Assembly (NCBI GenBank): GCA_963631545.1
Contig: CAVGRN010000080.1
Coordinates: forward strand, 1-8,959
Length of the DNA stretch: 8,959 nt
Reading direction: 5' to 3'
Source: UBA1181 sp963631545
GTDB taxonomy: Bacteria; Bacteroidota; Bacteroidia; Bacteroidales; Paludibacteraceae
This document shows positions 5,989 to 8,959 of the stretch, piece after piece; the stretch's first letter is position 1, and each line of letters opens with the position of its first letter. The position numbers were made by a program, and so were the translations under genes. The notes beneath the pieces are model-generated. The model saw only the letters and a program-made list of their open reading frames with translations. It was not told where the DNA came from and searched no databases.

Positions 5989-8451
5989 TTATCTGATAGA
6001 TGCGCCAAGGCGATCCTCGAAATTCTTAATCAATTTGTTCATAATGGCGTTAATCTGCGCATCGTTCAGGGTCTTGGTCATATCCTGCAAGATGAAACTT
6101 ACCGCATACGACTTTTTATCCTTCGGCAGATTCTTACCCTCGTAGACATCGAACAAATAAACATCCTTCAATAGTTTCTTCTCGCTTTCGGATGCCACCT
6201 TCACAACATCAGCGAATGTTACAGTCTTGTCGAGCAGCAACGCCAAATCGCGTTTCACCTCTGGGAACTTGGAGATTTCCTCATACGCCACTTTGTTACG
6301 CTTCACCTCAGAAAGCACCACATTCCACTCAACATCTGCGTAGAAAACTTCAGAATCAATGCCCATCTGCGTAGTGAGTTTCTTTGAAACAACACCCAAT
6401 GTCGCCAAACATTTGCCAGATGCCGTGAGCAAGGTCATACCCTCAGAAAGGAGGCAACCATCATATTTTCCGATGGACAACTTGCGGCGGTCGATTCCCA
6501 GACGTGCAAAGATATTGTCTACATAAGCGGAAAGGTAGTAGAACGTAACCCTCTCCTGCTTTGCCACCCAACTTTGCGGAGTTTTATTACCAGCCACCCA
6601 GATGCCCAAGTGAAGTTCCTCGGAATAAGGTGCGAGGGGTTGCTCGTTAGTAGACTCCTTGGTTGGATTCCTGTGGTAGCAGTTGCCAAACTCGTAAAAT
6701 TTAATGTCGCCGTTCCTACGATTCTCGTTGTAGGCGATGCCCTCCAAACCGCCGAAAAGCAAAGTTTGGCGCATACAACCCAAGTCGGCACTAAGCGGAT
6801 TCATCACGTTGATGGTCGTACCCTCGGCGAATCCATTCTCAGGCACATAATATGAAATCTTCGTCAGCGAGTTATTCAGAATCTCGTGGAATCCGCCCGC
6901 CGTCAACTGCTCCGAAACGATGTTCTGCAGCTTCATCGTATCAGGCTTTGGAGAGTAAGCGATAGAAGAATTCAAATGGCTACCACCATCCACGTTATCA
7001 TATCCGTAGATGCGGAGGATATCCTCAATCACATCCACATCGCGCTGCACATCAACACGATAGGTTGGCACTTCAAGTTGCAAAGCCTCTGCCGTTTCCG
7101 ACTTGATGTTGATCTCCAATCCCTTCAAAATCGTCTTCACATCGTCTTTAGCAATGACTTTGCCCACCAGCGAGTTGAGTTTCTCGTAGGATAGACTTAC
7201 AGGGAATGGAGCCTGCGGTGTAGGATAGCTATCAAACACTTCGCACGAAACGGTTCCTCCCGCCAACTCTTTGATTAAGAGGGCGGTCAACTTCAAAATA
7301 TAGATGGTGATGTTAGGGTCGCAACCGCGCTCGTAACGGAACGAAGCGTCGGTGTTCAAGCCGTGCCGGCGTGCGGTTTTTCTTACAGAAACAGGATTAA
7401 AGCATGCGCTTTCGATGAAGACATTCTTCGTAGAGTCTGTAACACCAGAATCCAAACCGCCGAACACGCCAGCCAAACACATCGGACCTTTTTCGTCGCA
7501 AATCATCAGATCTTCGGCACTCAACGTACGCTCAACACCGTCCAAAGTTGTGAATTTCGTGCCTTCGGCAACATTCTTCACAATGATGTGGCGGCCGTCG
7601 ATTTTGTCCGCGTCAAAAGCGTGGAGCGGCAAGCCCATCGAGTGGAGCATAAAATTCGTGATGTCCACCACATTGTTGATTGGACGCAAACCAATGGTTT
7701 TCAACAACTTCTGCATCCATTCTGGCGATTCCTTGATGGTTACGCCAGCGACAACCACGCCCGAGTAGCGCGGAGCAGCCTTCACGTTCTCCACGGTAAC
7801 CATCATCGGATAGTTATTATTCTCCACTTTAAAGGCAGAAACATCGGGCCTCGTCAATGTGTATTTATTATTGTGTAATGCGAAGTAGGCAGCCAAATCT
7901 CTCGCCACGCCGTAATGCGAAGTGGCGTCGATACGATTAGGGGTGATATCCACCTCAATCACATAATCGCTTGAAATTTTGTAATAGTCGCTCGCCAACG
8001 TTCCCACCTTCACATCGGCAGGCAGTTCGATGATGCCGTTGTGGCTTGTGCCGACTCCGATCTCGTCCTCAGCGCAGAGCATACCGAACGACTCCACGCC
8101 GCGCAGTTTCGAACGCTTAATCGTGAACGATTGGTCGCCGTCATATAGTTTAGTTCCTATGGTGGCGACGATAGTCTTCAATCCTGTACGGCAGTTTGCT
8201 GCACCACAAACGATTTGCAAAGGCTCGTTCTCACCAATGTTTACCTTTGTCACATGCAAATGGTCGGAATCAGGGTGGTTCTCGCACGACAAAACCTCGC
8301 CTACAACAAGACCCTTCAAACCACCTTTGATAGACTCTACTTCTTCAATGCCACCGACCTCCAAACCAATGGAAGTTAAAATCTTCGACACCTCTTCTGG
8401 CTCAATATCAAGATTGATATATCTCTTCAGCCAACTATACGAAATATTCAT
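5989..8451 (-). CDS. pheT: Phenylalanine--tRNA ligase beta subunit
   Basis: This is the beta chain of the (alpha-beta)2 phenylalanyl-tRNA synthetase, which charges tRNA-Phe in the cytoplasm. The 820-residue length is normal for Bacteroidota. The N-terminus MNISYSWLKRYI and GLEVGG are family hallmarks. An EMAPII-like tRNA-binding domain spans about 40-152 (VVGEVLSCENHPDSDHL). The B3/B4 editing region begins at EVDITPNRIDATSHYGVARDLAA (about 166-188). This is followed by the B5 domain (SYEKLNSLVGKV onward), the catalytic-like core, and a C-terminal FDX-ACB anticodon-binding domain starting near SKFPEVKRDLALLLDK. The pheS gene is not next to it in this window, so the subunits are encoded apart, as in many Bacteroidota. 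The start is the ATG directly after a TA repeat, with no Shine-Dalgarno sequence. Transcription likely starts near 8518. Confidence 0.98.
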   Translation of the reverse strand: MNISYSWLKRYINLDIEPEEVSKILTSIGLEVGGIEEVESIKGGLKGLVVGEVLSCENHPDSDHLHVTKVNIGENEPLQIVCGAANCRTGLKTIVATIGTKLYDGDQSFTIKRSKLRGVESFGMLCAEDEIGVGTSHNGIIELPADVKVGTLASDYYKISSDYVIEVDITPNRIDATSHYGVARDLAAYFALHNNKYTLTRPDVSAFKVENNNYPMMVTVENVKAAPRYSGVVVAGVTIKESPEWMQKLLKTIGLRPINNVVDITNFMLHSMGLPLHAFDADKIDGRHIIVKNVAEGTKFTTLDGVERTLSAEDLMICDEKGPMCLAGVFGGLDSGVTDSTKNVFIESACFNPVSVRKTARRHGLNTDASFRYERGCDPNITIYILKLTALLIKELAGGTVSCEVFDSYPTPQAPFPVSLSYEKLNSLVGKVIAKDDVKTILKGLEINIKSETAEALQLEVPTYRVDVQRDVDVIEDILRIYGYDNVDGGSHLNSSIAYSPKPDTMKLQNIVSEQLTAGGFHEILNNSLTKISYYVPENGFAEGTTINVMNPLSADLGCMRQTLLFGGLEGIAYNENRRNGDIKFYEFGNCYHRNPTKESTNEQPLAPYSEELHLGIWVAGNKTPQSWVAKQERVTFYYLSAYVDNIFARLGIDRRKLSIGKYDGCLLSEGMTLLTASGKCLATLGVVSKKLTTQMGIDSEVFYADVEWNVVLSEVKRNKVAYEEISKFPEVKRDLALLLDKTVTFADVVKVASESEKKLLKDVYLFDVYEGKNLPKDKKSYAVSFILQDMTKTLNDAQINAIMNKLIKNFEDRLGASIR

Positions 8452-8477
8452 ATATATATATTGTTTCTTTTAAATTC

Positions 8478-8489
8478 TTCTGATCAGAA
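8478..8489. repeat. Palindrome TTCTGATCAGAA in the pheT leader
   Basis: This perfect 12-base palindrome lies 27 bases upstream of the pheT ATG, inside its likely untranslated leader. It could be an operator half-site pair or a small stem. The leader also ends in a TA repeat (8450-8460) directly before the start codon. No T-box or leader peptide rich in Phe codons is visible. Confidence 0.35.
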
Positions 8490-8524
8490 ATCCATCCCAG
8501 AAACCACAAGGATAGACCTAACCG

Positions 8525-8532
8525 CAAAATTA
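8525..8532 (-). promoter_or_regulatory. Candidate -7 box of the pheT promoter
   Basis: On the minus strand this reads TAATTTTG, an exact match to TAnnTTTG, about 73 bases before the pheT start. It would give an RNA start near 8518 and a leader of about 65 bases. No TTG lies at the expected -33 position, so the match rests on the -7 box and its location alone. Confidence 0.45.
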
Positions 8533-8700
8533 GAAAAATTATTGCAGTAAACGAGGAAAAGTACAAGGTTGATTTTTCAAAGTCGCCATCGTCCTTCATC
8601 AACATTTCTGAAAAACGACATCTCTAAATGTGAAACAATTCAAAAAGCCCGCCCAAACGCATTAAAATATGTTAAAGAGCAGAAAAATCTTGTCAATATG

Positions 8701-8731
8701 TTGCACAACACAAAAACTGAGCATATATTTG
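8701..8731 (+). promoter_or_regulatory. Promoter of the right-hand small RNA
   Basis: TTG (8701-8703), then exactly 20 bases, then TATATTTG (8724-8731): a full match to the Bacteroidota consensus. The expected RNA start is about 8738. No open reading frame of note follows, only the small hairpin unit. Confidence 0.7.
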
Positions 8732-8737
8732 CATCGT

Positions 8738-8806
8738 GTTTTTCATGGTATTAGATTTAAGGTTAGAGAGAGCGGATGTCGTGATGACATCCTTCTTTGT
8801 TTTTAG
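8738..8806 (+). ncRNA. Candidate small RNA of about 70 bases
   Basis: A consensus promoter ends at 8731. Seven bases later comes the TTTTTCATGG block (8739-8748), then TTAGATTTAAGGTTA (8751-8765), eight bases, and the hairpin GGATGTC-GTGAT-GACATCC (8774-8792). It finishes with TTCTTTGTTTTTA (8793-8805), a textbook intrinsic terminator. The unit is complete and has no protein-coding capacity. It may act in trans on other messages, as intergenic small RNAs in Bacteroides do, or it may be an always-terminated leader, but no gene follows within 150 bases. A paralogous unit lies at 4107-4190 on the minus strand. I recall this block arrangement from other Bacteroides and Prevotella genomes, and a multi-copy family of paralogous small RNAs (FopS) has been described in Bacteroides. 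I cannot confirm membership here. The exact 5' end is an estimate. Confidence 0.62.
8774..8805 (+). terminator. Intrinsic terminator ending the right-hand small RNA
   Basis: A 7-bp perfect stem GGATGTC/GACATCC with loop GTGAT is followed directly by TTCTTTGTTTTTA. Its position about 45 bases after the promoter means most transcripts would be short. Confidence 0.75.
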
Positions 8807-8911
8807 GGGGTAGGTAATCCATATAAATTAGACAAATTAAGATTGGATACAAAAAATGGCTGCTATCGTAAAACAAGATAACTGCTATTGAAACAACAAA
8901 ACACCAATGTT

Positions 8912-8941
8912 TTTGCACACCTAACCCGCAACATACTTTTG
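8912..8941 (+). promoter_or_regulatory. Promoter at the right edge for a gene beyond the window
   Basis: TTTG (8912-8915), 18 bases, then TACTTTTG (8934-8941), which matches TAnnTTTG exactly. Transcription would start near 8948 and run out of the window on the plus strand. The served gene is not visible. The rest of 8807-8911 holds nothing I can identify apart from CTGCTAT occurring twice. Confidence 0.55.
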
Positions 8942-8959
8942 CGGCGTAATCAAAAAAAT

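Noticed and set aside
7352..7878. Long plus-strand frames opposite pheT (138 and 171 codons).
   Set aside because: Shadows of the well-supported pheT gene with no recognisable protein features.
8569..8754. 61-codon plus-strand frame in the right-hand gap.
   Set aside because: No family resemblance; it overlaps the small-RNA promoter and the start of the RNA itself.
1..8959. CRISPR array, insertion sequence, tRNA or rRNA genes, prophage or defence genes.
   Set aside because: I saw no regularly spaced repeats, transposase motifs, cloverleaf sequences or phage and defence motifs on either strand. Apart from the left-edge remnant and the lipoprotein, the coding genes are ordinary chromosomal housekeeping genes.

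Overview
This window looks like a stretch of core chromosome from a member of the Bacteroidota, probably order Bacteroidales. The evidence is an 820-residue PheT, a small lipoprotein with an acidic stretch after the lipidated cysteine, no Shine-Dalgarno sequences before the genes, AT-rich spacers, and promoters that fit the Bacteroidota pattern TTG-N~20-TAnnTTTG. I cannot name genus or species from the sequence alone.

Layout, left to right. Positions 1-216 hold a decayed 3' end of a PLP-dependent alpha-oxoamine synthase (Kbl/BioF/Spt type), followed by a good terminator (271-307). A tight plus-strand operon follows: rarA/mgsA (replication-associated AAA+ ATPase, 359-1648), an exported S41 C-terminal processing peptidase with a PDZ domain (1650-3335, 1-base gap), and a sugar-1-phosphate nucleotidyltransferase resembling MurU (3332-4078, 4-base ATGA overlap). 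The 211-base gap at 4079-4289 separates this operon from the converging minus-strand genes. It appears to contain a small minus-strand RNA.

The minus-strand block, in order of transcription, is pheT (8451-5989), a strong 15-bp hairpin, a 74-residue lipoprotein of unknown function (5904-5680), a PlsC-type acyltransferase (5626-5078) and a nitrilase-family omega-amidase (5078-4290). The last two overlap by one base, so they are probably co-transcribed.

The last 508 bases (8452-8959) have no gene. They hold a pheT promoter candidate on the minus strand, a short plus-strand RNA with its own promoter and terminator (about 8738-8806), and a promoter at the right edge pointing out of the window.

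The most interesting observation is that the two intergenic RNA candidates, at 4107-4190 (minus) and 8738-8806 (plus), share one architecture. Each has a TTTTTCAT block, a GGTTA block, exactly eight bases, a hairpin with a GTGA loop, and a T-tract. They look like two members of one dispersed small-RNA family. The protein-coding genes are otherwise ordinary housekeeping genes.
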